A DNA stretch of 64,000 bases from Halomonas sp. McH1-25 (GTDB lineage Bacteria > Pseudomonadota > Gammaproteobacteria > Pseudomonadales > Halomonadaceae): assembly GCF_022348165.1 (NCBI RefSeq), contig NZ_JAKRFI010000002.1:248001-312000 (forward strand), written 5' to 3'. Both the position numbers and the translations under genes were made by a program. Each line of letters opens with the position of its first letter. Positions within the stretch are counted from its first letter, which is position 1. Below are positions 1-12,964 of the stretch, piece by piece. Under the pieces are notes generated by a model. It did no database searches and had not been told where the DNA came from. It saw nothing but the letters and a program-made list of their open reading frames with translations.

Positions 1-592
1 TCTGCTGGCGTTACTGGCGCTGTTGCACAAGTGGAATCGCGCCTATAACCTCACCGCGGTACGTTCGGCCGAGGAGATGGTGACCCGTCACCTCCTCGAC
101 AGTGCGTCGGTGTTGCCGCTGGTGCACGGCCCGCGACTGCTGGACGTGGGCTCGGGTCCCGGCCTGCCTGGCCTGGTTCTGGCGATCCTCGATCCGCAGC
201 TGGCCGTTACGCTGCTCGACAGCAATGGCAAGAAGGTCCGCTTCCAGCGCCAGGCGGTACTCGAACTGGGCCTGGGCAACGTGACTCCGGTACAGGCCAG
301 GGTCGAGGCGTATCGCGTGGAGGCGCCGTTCGAGCAGATCATCTCACGGGCCTTCGCCAGCCTGACCGACTTCGTCGCGCTCACCGAGCCGCTGCTCGCC
401 GACGATGGCGAATGGCTGGCGATGAAGGGCCGCGCCGCCGAACAGGAAAGTTTGGCGTTACCGGACAGCATCATGCTGATCGAGCGACGTGAGTTGCATG
501 TACCCGGCGACGAGGCCAGCCGCCAACTGCTGCGTCTACGGCGCGCCGGGAAAACCATTTTGACGGGGAGTCGGGAAGGGAGTCGTTCGTGA
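1..592 (+). CDS. rsmG: 16S rRNA (guanine-527-N7)-methyltransferase, 5' truncated
   Basis: RsmG (GidB) uses S-adenosylmethionine to methylate G527 of 16S rRNA. The window opens inside the gene: the reading frame is open from base 2 and the true start lies upstream. Visible are the family-typical W-N-x-x-Y-N-L-T-A stretch near the window start and the SAM-binding loop LLDVGSGPGLPGL. The stop codon overlaps the GTG start of parA by 4 bases (GTGA), which indicates translational coupling. The order rsmG-parA-parB-atp is common around the origin-proximal region of gammaproteobacteria. Nothing unusual is seen in the visible part. Confidence 0.93.
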   Translation, partial: LLALLALLHKWNRAYNLTAVRSAEEMVTRHLLDSASVLPLVHGPRLLDVGSGPGLPGLVLAILDPQLAVTLLDSNGKKVRFQRQAVLELGLGNVTPVQARVEAYRVEAPFEQIISRAFASLTDFVALTEPLLADDGEWLAMKGRAAEQESLALPDSIMLIERRELHVPGDEASRQLLRLRRAGKTILTGSREGSRS

Positions 593-1356
593 CCAAGATC
601 ATTGCCTTGACCAACCAGAAGGGCGGCGTCGGCAAGACCACCACGGCAGTCAATCTGGCCGCCGCCCTGGCTGCCCTCGATCGCCGCGTGCTGTTGGTCG
701 ACCTCGATCCCCAGGGGCATGCCACCATGGGCAGTGGAGTCGATAAGCATGAACTGGATGGCAGCGTGCTCGACGTCCTGCTCGGCGACAAGCGTGCCGT
801 CGACGTGATCCTCGATTGCCCCGAGGCCGGCTACGCGTTGCTACCTGGCAATGCCGACCTCACCGCGGCGGAAGTCGACCTACTCGACCGTGACGGTCGC
901 GAACGCTGCCTGCACGATGCGCTTGCCGGAATCGCTCGCGAGTACGATGTGGTGTTGATCGACTGCCCGCCATCGCTCAACATGCTCACGCTCAACGGCC
1001 TGACCGCGGCGCATGGCGTGCTGATCCCGCTGCAGTGCGAATTTTATGCCCTCGAAGGCCTGTCGGCGCTGCTCGATACCGTCGAGCAGATTCGGGCCAG
1101 CGTGAATCCGACGCTGCAGGTGTTCGGTATCGTGAGGACCATGTACGACAACCGCAACAGTCTGACGCGCGACATCAGCAAGCAGTTGAGCGATTACTTC
1201 GGTGACACCTTGCTCAAAACCACCATTCCGCGCAACGTACGCGTGGCCGAAGCGCCCAGTCATGGGCTGCCCGTCACCAAGTATGCACGCTTCTCGCGTG
1301 GCAGCCAGGCCCATCGGGTGCTGGCCAAGGAATTGATCCGTCGCTTGTCGTTATGA
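589..1356 (+). CDS. parA: Chromosome partitioning ATPase ParA (Soj)
   Basis: ParA is a deviant Walker-type ATPase that drives segregation of origin-proximal DNA together with ParB. The 255-residue protein begins with the deviant Walker A motif KGGVGKTTT (residues 11-19) and contains the VVLIDCPPSLN switch region. The length fits small chromosomal ParA proteins that lack an N-terminal DNA-binding domain. The GTG start overlaps the rsmG stop, and parB follows 27 bases downstream, so the two form an operon. Confidence 0.95.
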   Translation: MTKIIALTNQKGGVGKTTTAVNLAAALAALDRRVLLVDLDPQGHATMGSGVDKHELDGSVLDVLLGDKRAVDVILDCPEAGYALLPGNADLTAAEVDLLDRDGRERCLHDALAGIAREYDVVLIDCPPSLNMLTLNGLTAAHGVLIPLQCEFYALEGLSALLDTVEQIRASVNPTLQVFGIVRTMYDNRNSLTRDISKQLSDYFGDTLLKTTIPRNVRVAEAPSHGLPVTKYARFSRGSQAHRVLAKELIRRLSL

Positions 1357-1383
1357 TTCGGGAAACGCCTCGTAGGAACGCTC

Positions 1384-2298
1384 ATGACTCGTAAACGTGC
1401 CCTGGGACGTGGTCTGGATGCCCTGATAGGCGCCGGTGCCCGCCGCCGTGAACTGCTCGATGCCGATGGTCAGCTCGATAGTGCCACACTCGCCGAAGGC
1501 GCTTCCGTCGTCGAGGATAGCAATGAACGCCTGGTCCGCCTGCCACTGGAACAACTGAGCCGGGGCAAGTACCAGCCACGCCGTGAGATCCAGCCCGAGG
1601 CGCTCGAGGAACTCACCGATTCGATCCGCGCCCAGGGCGTGATGCAGCCCATCGTGGTAAGGCCGATCGGCGAAGACCGCTACGAAATCATCGCCGGCGA
1701 GCGTCGCTGGCGTGCCGCGCAGCTCGCCGAGCTCAACGACATTCCGGCGGTGGTCCGCGACGTCAGCGACCAGACTGCGCTGGCCCTGGCGCTGATCGAG
1801 AACATTCAGCGCGAGAACCTCAATCCGGTCGAGGAGGCAATGGCACTGAAACGCCTGCTCGATGAGTTCGAGCTGACTCAACAGCAGGTTGCCGATGCGG
1901 TGGGCAAGTCGCGCGCCCAGGTCGCCAACCTGTTGCGCTTGCTGGCGCTCGATCCTGAAGTGCAGACGCTGCTCGAGCGGGGCGATCTCGACATGGGACA
2001 TGCGCGTGCCCTGTTAACCCTGCCTGCGGCAAAACAGCGCAGGGCGGCACATGAGGTCGTGGCCAAGGAGCTCACCGTACGCCAGACCGAAGCCTTGGTG
2101 AAGCAACTTCAGCAGGGCAAGCCCAGTGAGAAACCGACCGACAAACCCACGGCCGATGTCGCCAGGCTGGAAACCCAGCTGGGCGAATTGCTGGGCGCGC
2201 CGGTGCGCATCCAGCATGGCAGCAAGGGAAACGGGCGAGTGACCATTCGCTATGGCAGTCTCGATGAACTCGACGGCATCCTGGCGCATATTCGCTAG
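1384..2298 (+). CDS. parB: Chromosome partitioning protein ParB (Spo0J)
   Basis: ParB is a CTP-dependent DNA clamp that loads at parS sites and stimulates ParA. The 304-residue protein has the conserved N-terminal ParB box with GERRWRAAQLA, a central helix-turn-helix (around QQQVADAVGKSRAQVANLL), and a C-terminal dimerisation region ending in RVTIRYGSLDELDGIL. The N-terminal RALGRGLDALIG motif, which contacts ParA in this family, is present at residues 5-16. No convincing parS site was seen in the window. Confidence 0.95.
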   Translation: MTRKRALGRGLDALIGAGARRRELLDADGQLDSATLAEGASVVEDSNERLVRLPLEQLSRGKYQPRREIQPEALEELTDSIRAQGVMQPIVVRPIGEDRYEIIAGERRWRAAQLAELNDIPAVVRDVSDQTALALALIENIQRENLNPVEEAMALKRLLDEFELTQQQVADAVGKSRAQVANLLRLLALDPEVQTLLERGDLDMGHARALLTLPAAKQRRAAHEVVAKELTVRQTEALVKQLQQGKPSEKPTDKPTADVARLETQLGELLGAPVRIQHGSKGNGRVTIRYGSLDELDGILAHIR

Positions 2299-2328
2299 TC
2301 CAGCGAGGCCAATGACTGTTTAGCATGA

Positions 2329-2354
2329 TAACGATTTATCCATGCAGATCGTTA
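2329..2354 (+). other. Inverted repeat in the parB-atpI intergenic region
   Basis: TAACGAT (2329-2335) and ATCGTTA (2348-2354) form a 7-bp inverted repeat with a 12-base loop, about 30 bases after the parB stop. No T-run follows, so it is a weak terminator candidate. It could also be a protein-binding site. Confidence 0.3.
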
Positions 2355-2405
2355 CCTATTGGTTGTAAGGTCGCTAAAGTTCGAGCAATTTCGGTGCATG
2401 ATCGG

Positions 2406-2434
2406 TTGAAGGGTGATCCCCGCTCCCCTATAAT
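2406..2434 (+). promoter_or_regulatory. Putative sigma-70 promoter of the atp operon
   Basis: TTGAAG at 2406-2411 and a perfect TATAAT at 2429-2434 are separated by exactly 17 bases. It lies directly before atpI, where the atp operon promoter is expected. Transcription would start near 2441, leaving only about nine bases before the annotated atpI ATG. Confidence 0.7.
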
Positions 2435-2449
2435 CCGCCGGGATTTACC

Positions 2450-2908
2450 ATGAGGATGACCCTGGTCAACGAGGTGAACATCGGGCCCGGAAAATTGCAT
2501 CGGACGCAGCAATCGATCCCCGCGGCGTACAAGCGCCCCAGGCTTTATCGGATCCTTCTGTTTCAGAGCTTGATGGCGGTTATGCTCATCGCTGCTAGCC
2601 TTGTGGCGGCAGGTCGAGAGGCTGCTTTTGCCGCTCTGACGGGCTGCGTAGTAGGTATCGTGCCTAACCTCTATTTCGCATGGCGTATGTTCCTGGTAAG
2701 CAACGTAAGCCATGCCCGCATCATAACAAGAAGCCTCTACACCGCTGAGGCCGGTAAGTTCGGTTTGACGGTGGCTCTGTTTGCGCTCGTGTTTGCCACA
2801 GTGCCCCCCTCAAACCCAGCTTTGTTTTTTTGTGCTTATGTGGCGACATCGTTTGTGCATTGGTTAGCACCCTGGCTAATGCACGGCAGATCGCTCCCCC
2901 GGAATTGA
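2450..2908 (+). CDS. atpI: ATP synthase subunit I (AtpI)
   Basis: AtpI is a small membrane protein that assists assembly of the c-ring; it is poorly conserved and is the first gene of atp operons. The 152-residue product has four hydrophobic segments and the family pattern of Pro-Asn-x-Tyr-Phe-Ala near residues 72-77 followed by a GEAGK-like turn (AEAGK). The start is uncertain. The ATG at 2450 lies too close to the predicted transcription start for a normal leader, so an ATG at 2456 or a GTG at 2474 could be used. It is 9 bases upstream of atpB. Confidence 0.8.
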   Translation: MRMTLVNEVNIGPGKLHRTQQSIPAAYKRPRLYRILLFQSLMAVMLIAASLVAAGREAAFAALTGCVVGIVPNLYFAWRMFLVSNVSHARIITRSLYTAEAGKFGLTVALFALVFATVPPSNPALFFCAYVATSFVHWLAPWLMHGRSLPRN

Positions 2909-3754
<846 letters not shown>

Positions 3755-3796
3755 CACGGTTTCAACATAACCTAGCTACACCTTAACCTTGACTAA

Positions 3797-4042
<246 letters not shown>

Positions 4043-4051
4043 TACGACATG

Positions 4052-4071
4052 CCGAGCGTTTTGACGCTCGG
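4052..4071 (+). other. Intercistronic hairpin between atpE and atpF
   Basis: CCGAGCGT (4052-4059) pairs perfectly with ACGCTCGG (4064-4071) around a TTTG loop, ten bases after the atpE stop. There is no following T-run, so it is more likely an mRNA stability or processing element than a full terminator. c subunits are needed in excess of the other Fo subunits, which makes this position plausible for such an element. Confidence 0.55.
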
Positions 4072-4115
4072 TCTGTCTTATCCGGTCGCCACGAAACTGT
4101 CAGAGGTACATTCCT

Positions 4116-4586
4116 GTGAATATCAATTTGACGCTTATCGGGCAAACGATCGCCTTTGCGATCTTTGTCTGGTTCTGCATGAAGTATGTGTGGCCGCCGC
4201 TAATCCAGGCACTGCAGGAGCGCCAGAAGAAGATTGCCGATGGTCTGGACGCTGCCAGCCGTGCTAACCGCGATCTCGAACTGGCCCAGCAACAGGCCAA
4301 CGAGACTCTGCGTGAAAGCAAGGAGCAGGCAGCGCAGATTCTTGAGCAGGCCCACAAGCGGTCGAACCAGATGATCGAGGAGGCGCGCGAGAATGCCCGT
4401 CTGGAAGGCGAGCGCATGATTGCCAGCGCCCGTTCTGAAATCGATCAGGAGATCAACCGCGCGAAGGAAGAGCTGCGTGCGCAGGTTGCACGACTCGCCA
4501 TCGAGGGGGCGGAGCGGATCCTGGAATCCTCCATCGACGAGGCCAAACACCGCGAGCTCGTCGACAAACTCGCTACCGAGCTTTGA
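4116..4586 (+). CDS. atpF: ATP synthase Fo subunit b
   Basis: Subunit b is the peripheral stalk linking Fo to F1. The 156-residue protein has one N-terminal membrane helix (about residues 5-27) followed by a long charged, alanine-rich helix of coiled-coil character. The start is GTG at 4116, giving the standard M-N-I-N-L-T N-terminus. It lies 11 bases before atpH. Confidence 0.95.
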   Translation: MNINLTLIGQTIAFAIFVWFCMKYVWPPLIQALQERQKKIADGLDAASRANRDLELAQQQANETLRESKEQAAQILEQAHKRSNQMIEEARENARLEGERMIASARSEIDQEINRAKEELRAQVARLAIEGAERILESSIDEAKHRELVDKLATEL

Positions 4587-4597
4587 GGAGGTGACCC

Positions 4598-5137
4598 ATG
4601 GCTGAAACGTCTACCGTTGCCCGACCTTACGCCAAGGCGGCGTTCGAGTTCGCGCACGCCCAGGGGGCGCTAGAGGCCTGGTCCGACATGTTGGCGTTGG
4701 CAGCGAAGGTGGCTGTCGATGCCGATATGCGAGCCCGCGTGATGGACAACCCCCGGTTGTCCGGCGTCGATAAGGCCGATGTGATCATCGAGGTCTGCGG
4801 CGATGCGATGGGCAAGGAGGGGCAGAACTTCCTCCGGACCCTCGGCCAACACAACCGCCTGGTGGCGCTGCCGGACATTGCCGAGCAATTCGAACTGCTC
4901 AAGGCCCAGCAGGAAAGACGCATGGACGTGACCATCGTCTCTGCGTTCCCGCTGGATGCCAAGCAGGAAGACAAGCTCGCGAGTGCCCTGGCCAAGCGCC
5001 TGAACCGCGAAATCTCCATTACCACTCAGGTGGACAGCGCCCTGCTGGGCGGCGTCATCCTGCGCGCCGGCGACACCGTGATCGACGGGTCGGTACGTGG
5101 TCGATTGGCCCGCCTACGCGACACACTTTCCGTCTGA
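4598..5137 (+). CDS. atpH: ATP synthase F1 subunit delta
   Basis: Delta connects the b dimer to the top of the alpha3beta3 head. The protein has 179 residues, typical for the family. It starts with the recognisable [14 protein letters not shown] segment and ends with the conserved [20 protein letters not shown] region. A GAGGAGGTG ribosome-binding site precedes the ATG. The stop lies 16 bases before atpA. Confidence 0.95.
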   Translation: MAETSTVARPYAKAAFEFAHAQGALEAWSDMLALAAKVAVDADMRARVMDNPRLSGVDKADVIIEVCGDAMGKEGQNFLRTLGQHNRLVALPDIAEQFELLKAQQERRMDVTIVSAFPLDAKQEDKLASALAKRLNREISITTQVDSALLGGVILRAGDTVIDGSVRGRLARLRDTLSV

Positions 5138-5153
5138 GTCTGAGGGACATGGC

Positions 5154-6698
5154 ATGCAGCAACTGAATCCTTCCGAGATCAGCGACATCATCAAGCAGCG
5201 TATCGAAAAGCTGGATGTCGCGACCGAAGCCCGTAACCAGGGCACCATCGTTAGCGTATCCGACGGCATCGTGCAGATTCACGGTGTGGCGGAAGCGATG
5301 TTCGGTGAAATGATCGAGTTTCCCAATAACATCTATGGTTTGGTGCTCAACCTAGAGCGTGACAGCGTCGGTGCCGTCGTGCTCGGCGACTATCAGCAGC
5401 TCGAAGAAGGCATGACTGCCATGTGTACCGGTCGTGTCCTCGAAGTCCCGGTGGGCCCTGAACTGGTCGGCCGCGTGGTCGACGCGCTGGGCAACCCCAT
5501 CGATGGTAAGGGCGAGATCAACGCCAAGATGACCGATGCGGTGGAAAAGGTCGCTCCGGGCGTCATCACCCGTCAGTCCGTCGATGAGCCGATCCAGACC
5601 GGCCTCAAGTCGATCGACGCCATGGTGCCGATCGGCCGCGGCCAGCGCGAACTGATCATCGGTGACCGTCAGATCGGTAAGTCCGCCATTGCGATCGACG
5701 CCATCATCAACCAGAAAGGCAAGGGCGTTACCTGTATCTACGTTGCCGTAGGCCAGAAACAGTCCACTATTGCCAGCATGGTTCGCAAGCTCGAGGAATA
5801 CGGCGCGATGGAGCATACCATCGTCGTCGCTGCCGGTGCCGCCGATCCGGCTGCCATGCAGTTCCTGGCACCTTACGCCGGTTGTTCCATGGGCGAGTAC
5901 TTCCGCGACCGTGGTGAAGACGCGCTGATCGTCTACGACGACCTGACCAAGCAGGCCTGGGCTTATCGCCAGATTTCTCTGCTGCTCAAGCGTCCGCCGG
6001 GCCGCGAAGCCTATCCGGGTGACGTATTCTATCTCCACTCGCGTCTGCTCGAGCGCGCCGCGCGTGTCAATGCCGACTACGTCGAGAAGTTCACCAACGG
6101 TGAAGTTACCGGCAAGACTGGCTCTTTGACCGCGCTGCCGCTGATCGAGACCCAGGGGGGGGACGTTTCGGCGTTCGTTCCCACCAACGTCATCTCGATC
6201 ACCGATGGTCAGATTTTCCTGGAAACCAGCCTTTTCCACTCAGGGATTCGCCCGGCCATCAACGCTGGCCTGTCAGTCTCTCGTGTAGGTGGCTCGGCAC
6301 AGACCAAGATCATCAAGAAGCTGGGTGGCGGTGTGCGTCTGGCGCTGGCGCAGTATCGTGAGCTGGCGGCGTTCTCGCAGTTTGCCTCCGACCTGGATGA
6401 AGCAACTCGTAAACAGCTCGAGCACGGCGAACGTGTCACCGAACTGATGAAGCAGAAGCAGTACTCGCCGATGTCCGTGGCTGAAATGGCGCTGTCGCTG
6501 TTCGCTGCCAACGAAGGCTTCCTGGACGACGTCGAGGTTAACAAGGTGCTCGACTTCGAAGCGGCTCTGCACGATTACATGAAGGCCGAGCATGGCGAGC
6601 TGCTGGACAAGATCAACCAGACCGGCGATTACAGCGACGAGATCAAGAATGGTCTCAAGTCTGGCGTCGAGCAATTCAAGGCCACTCAGACCTGGTAA
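5154..6698 (+). CDS. atpA: ATP synthase F1 subunit alpha
   Basis: Alpha is the non-catalytic nucleotide-binding subunit of F1. The ATG at 5154, behind TGAGGGACAT, gives 514 residues and the standard [11 protein letters not shown]-terminus. An in-frame upstream GTG at 5097 lies inside atpH and is not used. The P-loop reads GDRQIGKSA, a conservative variant of the usual GDRQTGKTA. The remainder, including [13 protein letters not shown] and the alpha/beta signature region, is normal. Confidence 0.96.
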   Translation: MQQLNPSEISDIIKQRIEKLDVATEARNQGTIVSVSDGIVQIHGVAEAMFGEMIEFPNNIYGLVLNLERDSVGAVVLGDYQQLEEGMTAMCTGRVLEVPVGPELVGRVVDALGNPIDGKGEINAKMTDAVEKVAPGVITRQSVDEPIQTGLKSIDAMVPIGRGQRELIIGDRQIGKSAIAIDAIINQKGKGVTCIYVAVGQKQSTIASMVRKLEEYGAMEHTIVVAAGAADPAAMQFLAPYAGCSMGEYFRDRGEDALIVYDDLTKQAWAYRQISLLLKRPPGREAYPGDVFYLHSRLLERAARVNADYVEKFTNGEVTGKTGSLTALPLIETQGGDVSAFVPTNVISITDGQIFLETSLFHSGIRPAINAGLSVSRVGGSAQTKIIKKLGGGVRLALAQYRELAAFSQFASDLDEATRKQLEHGERVTELMKQKQYSPMSVAEMALSLFAANEGFLDDVEVNKVLDFEAALHDYMKAEHGELLDKINQTGDYSDEIKNGLKSGVEQFKATQTW

Positions 6699-6703
6699 TC
6701 CTT

Positions 6704-6726
6704 CTGGCCCGGTTTGCCCGGGCCAG
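6704..6726 (+). other. Intercistronic hairpin between atpA and atpG
   Basis: CTGGCCCGG (6704-6712) and CCGGGCCAG (6718-6726) form a perfect 9-bp stem with a TTTGC loop, six bases after the atpA stop. No T-run follows. It is probably an mRNA processing or stability element, or a weak internal terminator. Confidence 0.55.
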
Positions 6727-6762
6727 TGATTTCCCTGAGGGCCACGAATGAGGTAGATCGCT

Positions 6763-7641
6763 ATGGCAGCTGCAAAAGAGATTCGCACCCAGATTGGGAG
6801 CATCAAGAATACGCAGAAGATTACCAGCGCCATGGAAATGGTCGCTGCGTCGAAGATGCGTAAGGCACAGGATCGGATGGCGGCCAGCCAGCCCTATGCA
6901 AGGCAGATCCGCAAGGTCGTAGGCCATATTGCCGAGGCGAACCCGGAATATCGCCATGACTACATGATCGACCGTGAAGTCAAGCGTGTCGGTTATATCG
7001 TCGTGTCCAGTGATCGCGGTCTGGCCGGTGGCCTGAACGTCAACCTGTTCAGGGCAGTGGTCAAGGACGTCAAGCAATGGCGAGACAAGGGCGTCGAAGT
7101 CAACTTTGTTGCTATCGGTAGCAAGGCCAGTGGCTTCTTTCGCAAGTATGGCGGCAATCTCATGGCAGCCAAGAGCGGTATAGGCGAAGCGCCGGAAGCC
7201 AAGGACCTGATCGGTAGCGTCAAGGTGATGCTGGATGCCTTCGATGAAGGGGAGCTGGATCGGCTTTACGTGGTGTACAACGAGTTCGTCAACACCATGA
7301 CCCAGAGTCCGACCATTCGCCAGCTGGTGCCCCTGGTCGCTGAGCAGGCCGACGATAAAGATGAACAAGCCCGTCCCACGACGAGTTGGGACTACCTGTA
7401 TGAGCCGGACGCCCAGTACCTGCTCGATGCGCTTCTGAAGCGTTATGTCGAGTCCCAGGTCTATCAGGCGGTGGTGGAGAATGCAGCCTGCGAGCAGGCG
7501 GCGCGGATGATCGCGATGAAGAACGCGACCGATAACGCCGGCAACCTGATCGACGATTTGCAACTGGCGTACAACAAGGCCCGCCAGGCGGCCATTACCC
7601 AGGAACTCTCCGAGATCGTCAGTGGTGCCGCCGCAGTATAA
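6763..7641 (+). CDS. atpG: ATP synthase F1 subunit gamma
   Basis: Gamma is the central rotor shaft. The 292-residue protein starts with [20 protein letters not shown], the conserved N-terminal helix, and ends with the complementary C-terminal helix containing [14 protein letters not shown]. Both ends match family expectations. The gene is separated from atpA by a 64-base spacer that carries a hairpin. Confidence 0.95.
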   Translation: MAAAKEIRTQIGSIKNTQKITSAMEMVAASKMRKAQDRMAASQPYARQIRKVVGHIAEANPEYRHDYMIDREVKRVGYIVVSSDRGLAGGLNVNLFRAVVKDVKQWRDKGVEVNFVAIGSKASGFFRKYGGNLMAAKSGIGEAPEAKDLIGSVKVMLDAFDEGELDRLYVVYNEFVNTMTQSPTIRQLVPLVAEQADDKDEQARPTTSWDYLYEPDAQYLLDALLKRYVESQVYQAVVENAACEQAARMIAMKNATDNAGNLIDDLQLAYNKARQAAITQELSEIVSGAAAV

Positions 7642-7657
7642 GCGCCGGTGAGGCTAA

Positions 7658-9067
<1,410 letters not shown>

Positions 9068-9093
9068 GGCCACTCACGCTAGAGGACTAAGGT

Positions 9094-9522
9094 ATGGCGA
9101 ACAGCTTCCAATGCGAGATCGTCAGCGCCGAGCAATCGCTCTTCTCCGGAGAGATCAATCAGCTCGTCGTCACCGGCGTGATGGGAGAACTGGGGATCCT
9201 TGCCGGTCACACACCGCTGTTGACCGAGTTGCAACCGGGGCCGCTGAGGGTGATTCGCGAAGGTGACGAGGAGGAAATCTACTACGTCACCGGCGGATTC
9301 ATCGAGGTGCAGCCGAACATTGTCTCGGTGCTGGCCGATACCGCGACCCGTGCTCATGATATTGATGAGGCATCGGCGGAAGAGGCACGCAAGGAGGCTT
9401 TGCGCTCCATCAACGAGCAGAAGTCGGACCTGGATTACTCCAGGGCGACGGCGGAGCTCGCCGAGGCGGTGGCCCAGTTGCGTACGCTGGAAAAATTGCG
9501 TCAGAAAGGCGGCCGGCGCTAG
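9094..9522 (+). CDS. atpC: ATP synthase F1 subunit epsilon
   Basis: Epsilon couples gamma to the c-ring and can inhibit ATP hydrolysis. The 142-residue protein has the N-terminal beta-sandwich (V-M-G-E-L-G-I-L-A-G-H-T-P-L motif) and the C-terminal helical pair rich in Ala and Glu. It closes the operon and is followed by a strong terminator. Confidence 0.95.
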   Translation: MANSFQCEIVSAEQSLFSGEINQLVVTGVMGELGILAGHTPLLTELQPGPLRVIREGDEEEIYYVTGGFIEVQPNIVSVLADTATRAHDIDEASAEEARKEALRSINEQKSDLDYSRATAELAEAVAQLRTLEKLRQKGGRR

Positions 9523-9550
9523 ACCTGGCTTGCCTTGTCGTACGAGTATT

Positions 9551-9588
9551 TACCCCGTGGATCCTCCGATCCACGGGGTATTTCTTTT
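9551..9588 (+). terminator. Rho-independent terminator of the atp operon
   Basis: A perfect 13-bp stem (9551-9563 with 9568-9580) closes a CTCC loop and is followed by TTTCTTTTT. It sits 28 bases after the atpC stop. Confidence 0.93.
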
Positions 9589-9668
9589 TCGGCATCGCTG
9601 CAGCGTTGGTATGCAGCAGTGGCGGGTTTAGAATGGCCTATGATCGATGAACTGGATAAGGGTAGGGC

Positions 9669-11048
9669 ATGACGCTCGACGTAGTGATTCTCGCCGCGGG
9701 TCAGGGCACCCGCATGCGCTCGGCCACGCCGAAAGTGCTACATCACGTGGCCGGCAAGCCGATGGTGCGCCACGTGATCGACACGGCCACGCAACTGGGC
9801 GCCGATCGGCTGCATGTGGTGATCGGGCATGGCGGCGAGTCGGTACGTGAACGTCTCGCCGAATGCCCGCTGCGGTTCGTCGTACAGGCCGAGCAGAAGG
9901 GCACCGGCCACGCCGTGGCTCAGACCGTGGACGGCCTCGGCGATGGCAAGGTGCTGGTACTGTACGGTGACGTGCCGCTGATCCGGCGCGACACGCTCGC
10001 GGCGCTGCTCGACGAGGTCGATGAGCGGCGCATGGCATTGCTCACCGTGACATTGGCCGATCCGACGGGCTACGGGCGCATCAAGCGCAACGCCCGGGGC
10101 GAGGCGGTGGCGATCATCGAACACAAGGACGCCTCCGAGGCCGAGCGCGCCATCGGCGAGTGCAACACCGGCATCATGGCCATGACCGCTGACCAGCTGC
10201 GGCGCTGGCTGCCCCGTCTGTCGTCCGACAACGCCCAGGGCGAATATTACCTGACCGACGTCATTGCCATGGCTGCCGGGGAAGGCACCGCCATCGCCAC
10301 CGCGCAACCGGCCTCCGCTACCGAGGTCGAAGGCGTCAACAATCGCCTGCAACTGGCCCGTCTGGAACGCGCCTACCAACTGGCCGAGGCCGAACGACTG
10401 ATGGCCGAGGGCGTGACGCTGGCCGATCCAGCGCGGCTCGACGTACGCGGCAGCCTGCGCTGCGCTCAGGATGTCGAGATCGATGTCGGTTGCGTCTTCG
10501 AAGGCGAGGTCGAACTGGCCGCTGGGGTGCGCATCGGACCGTACACTATCATCCGCAACAGCCGAGTCGGGCCGGGCTGCGTCATCGAAGCGCACAGCCT
10601 GCTCGATGGCGCCGTGCTCGACGGCGACTGCCGGGTCGGCCCCTTCGCACGCCTGCGCCCCGGTACGCAGCTGGCCCGCCAGGCCAAGGTCGGCAACTTC
10701 GTCGAGACCAAGAATGCCCGGGTCGGCGAGGGCAGCAAGATCAATCACCTCAGCTATGTCGGCGATGCCCGGCTGGGACGTGACGTCAATGTCGGCGCCG
10801 GGACCATCACCTGCAACTACGACGGCACCAACAAGCACCACACCGAGATCGGCGATGGCGCATTCATCGGCTCCAACACGGCGCTGGTCGCGCCGGTGCG
10901 GGTCGGTGATGGGGCCACCATCGGTGCCGGATCCACGATCAATCGGGACGTCGAAGCCGGAGCGCTGGGCGTAGCCCGCACCCGACAGATCACCAAGGCG
11001 GACTGGTCGCGCCCGCGCAAGCAGCCCAAGCAGGAATCCAAGGAGTAA
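9669..11048 (+). CDS. glmU: Bifunctional UDP-GlcNAc pyrophosphorylase / GlcN-1-P acetyltransferase
   Basis: GlmU acetylates glucosamine-1-phosphate and then uridylates it to UDP-N-acetylglucosamine for peptidoglycan and LPS. The 459-residue protein has the N-terminal nucleotidyltransferase signature LAAGQGTRMRSATPKVLHH and a C-terminal left-handed beta-helix of hexapeptide repeats with the conserved TITCNYDGTNKHHTEIGDG stretch. It lies directly upstream of glmS (5-base gap), which supplies the preceding pathway step. Confidence 0.96.
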   Translation: MTLDVVILAAGQGTRMRSATPKVLHHVAGKPMVRHVIDTATQLGADRLHVVIGHGGESVRERLAECPLRFVVQAEQKGTGHAVAQTVDGLGDGKVLVLYGDVPLIRRDTLAALLDEVDERRMALLTVTLADPTGYGRIKRNARGEAVAIIEHKDASEAERAIGECNTGIMAMTADQLRRWLPRLSSDNAQGEYYLTDVIAMAAGEGTAIATAQPASATEVEGVNNRLQLARLERAYQLAEAERLMAEGVTLADPARLDVRGSLRCAQDVEIDVGCVFEGEVELAAGVRIGPYTIIRNSRVGPGCVIEAHSLLDGAVLDGDCRVGPFARLRPGTQLARQAKVGNFVETKNARVGEGSKINHLSYVGDARLGRDVNVGAGTITCNYDGTNKHHTEIGDGAFIGSNTALVAPVRVGDGATIGAGSTINRDVEAGALGVARTRQITKADWSRPRKQPKQESKE

Positions 11049-11053
11049 AGACG

Positions 11054-12889
<1,836 letters not shown>

Positions 12890-12911
12890 GTGTCGCGGCG
12901 AGCACCGTTAT

Positions 12912-12959
12912 CGCCCTACCTCGACTGTAGTGGTTTCGTCAGTCGGGGTAGGGCGTTTT
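12912..12959 (+). terminator. Terminator after glmS
   Basis: A 16-bp stem with one T-G pair (12912-12927 with 12940-12955) encloses a 12-base loop and is followed by TTTT. It lies between the convergent glmS and recQ genes and may also limit recQ read-through, although its minus-strand side lacks a T-run. Confidence 0.8.
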
Positions 12960-12964
12960 CTCGC

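Noticed and set aside
9738-10841. Long open frame antisense to glmU
   Set aside because: High-GC codon bias keeps the opposite strand open; the glmU sense protein is unmistakable and the antisense product has no family features.
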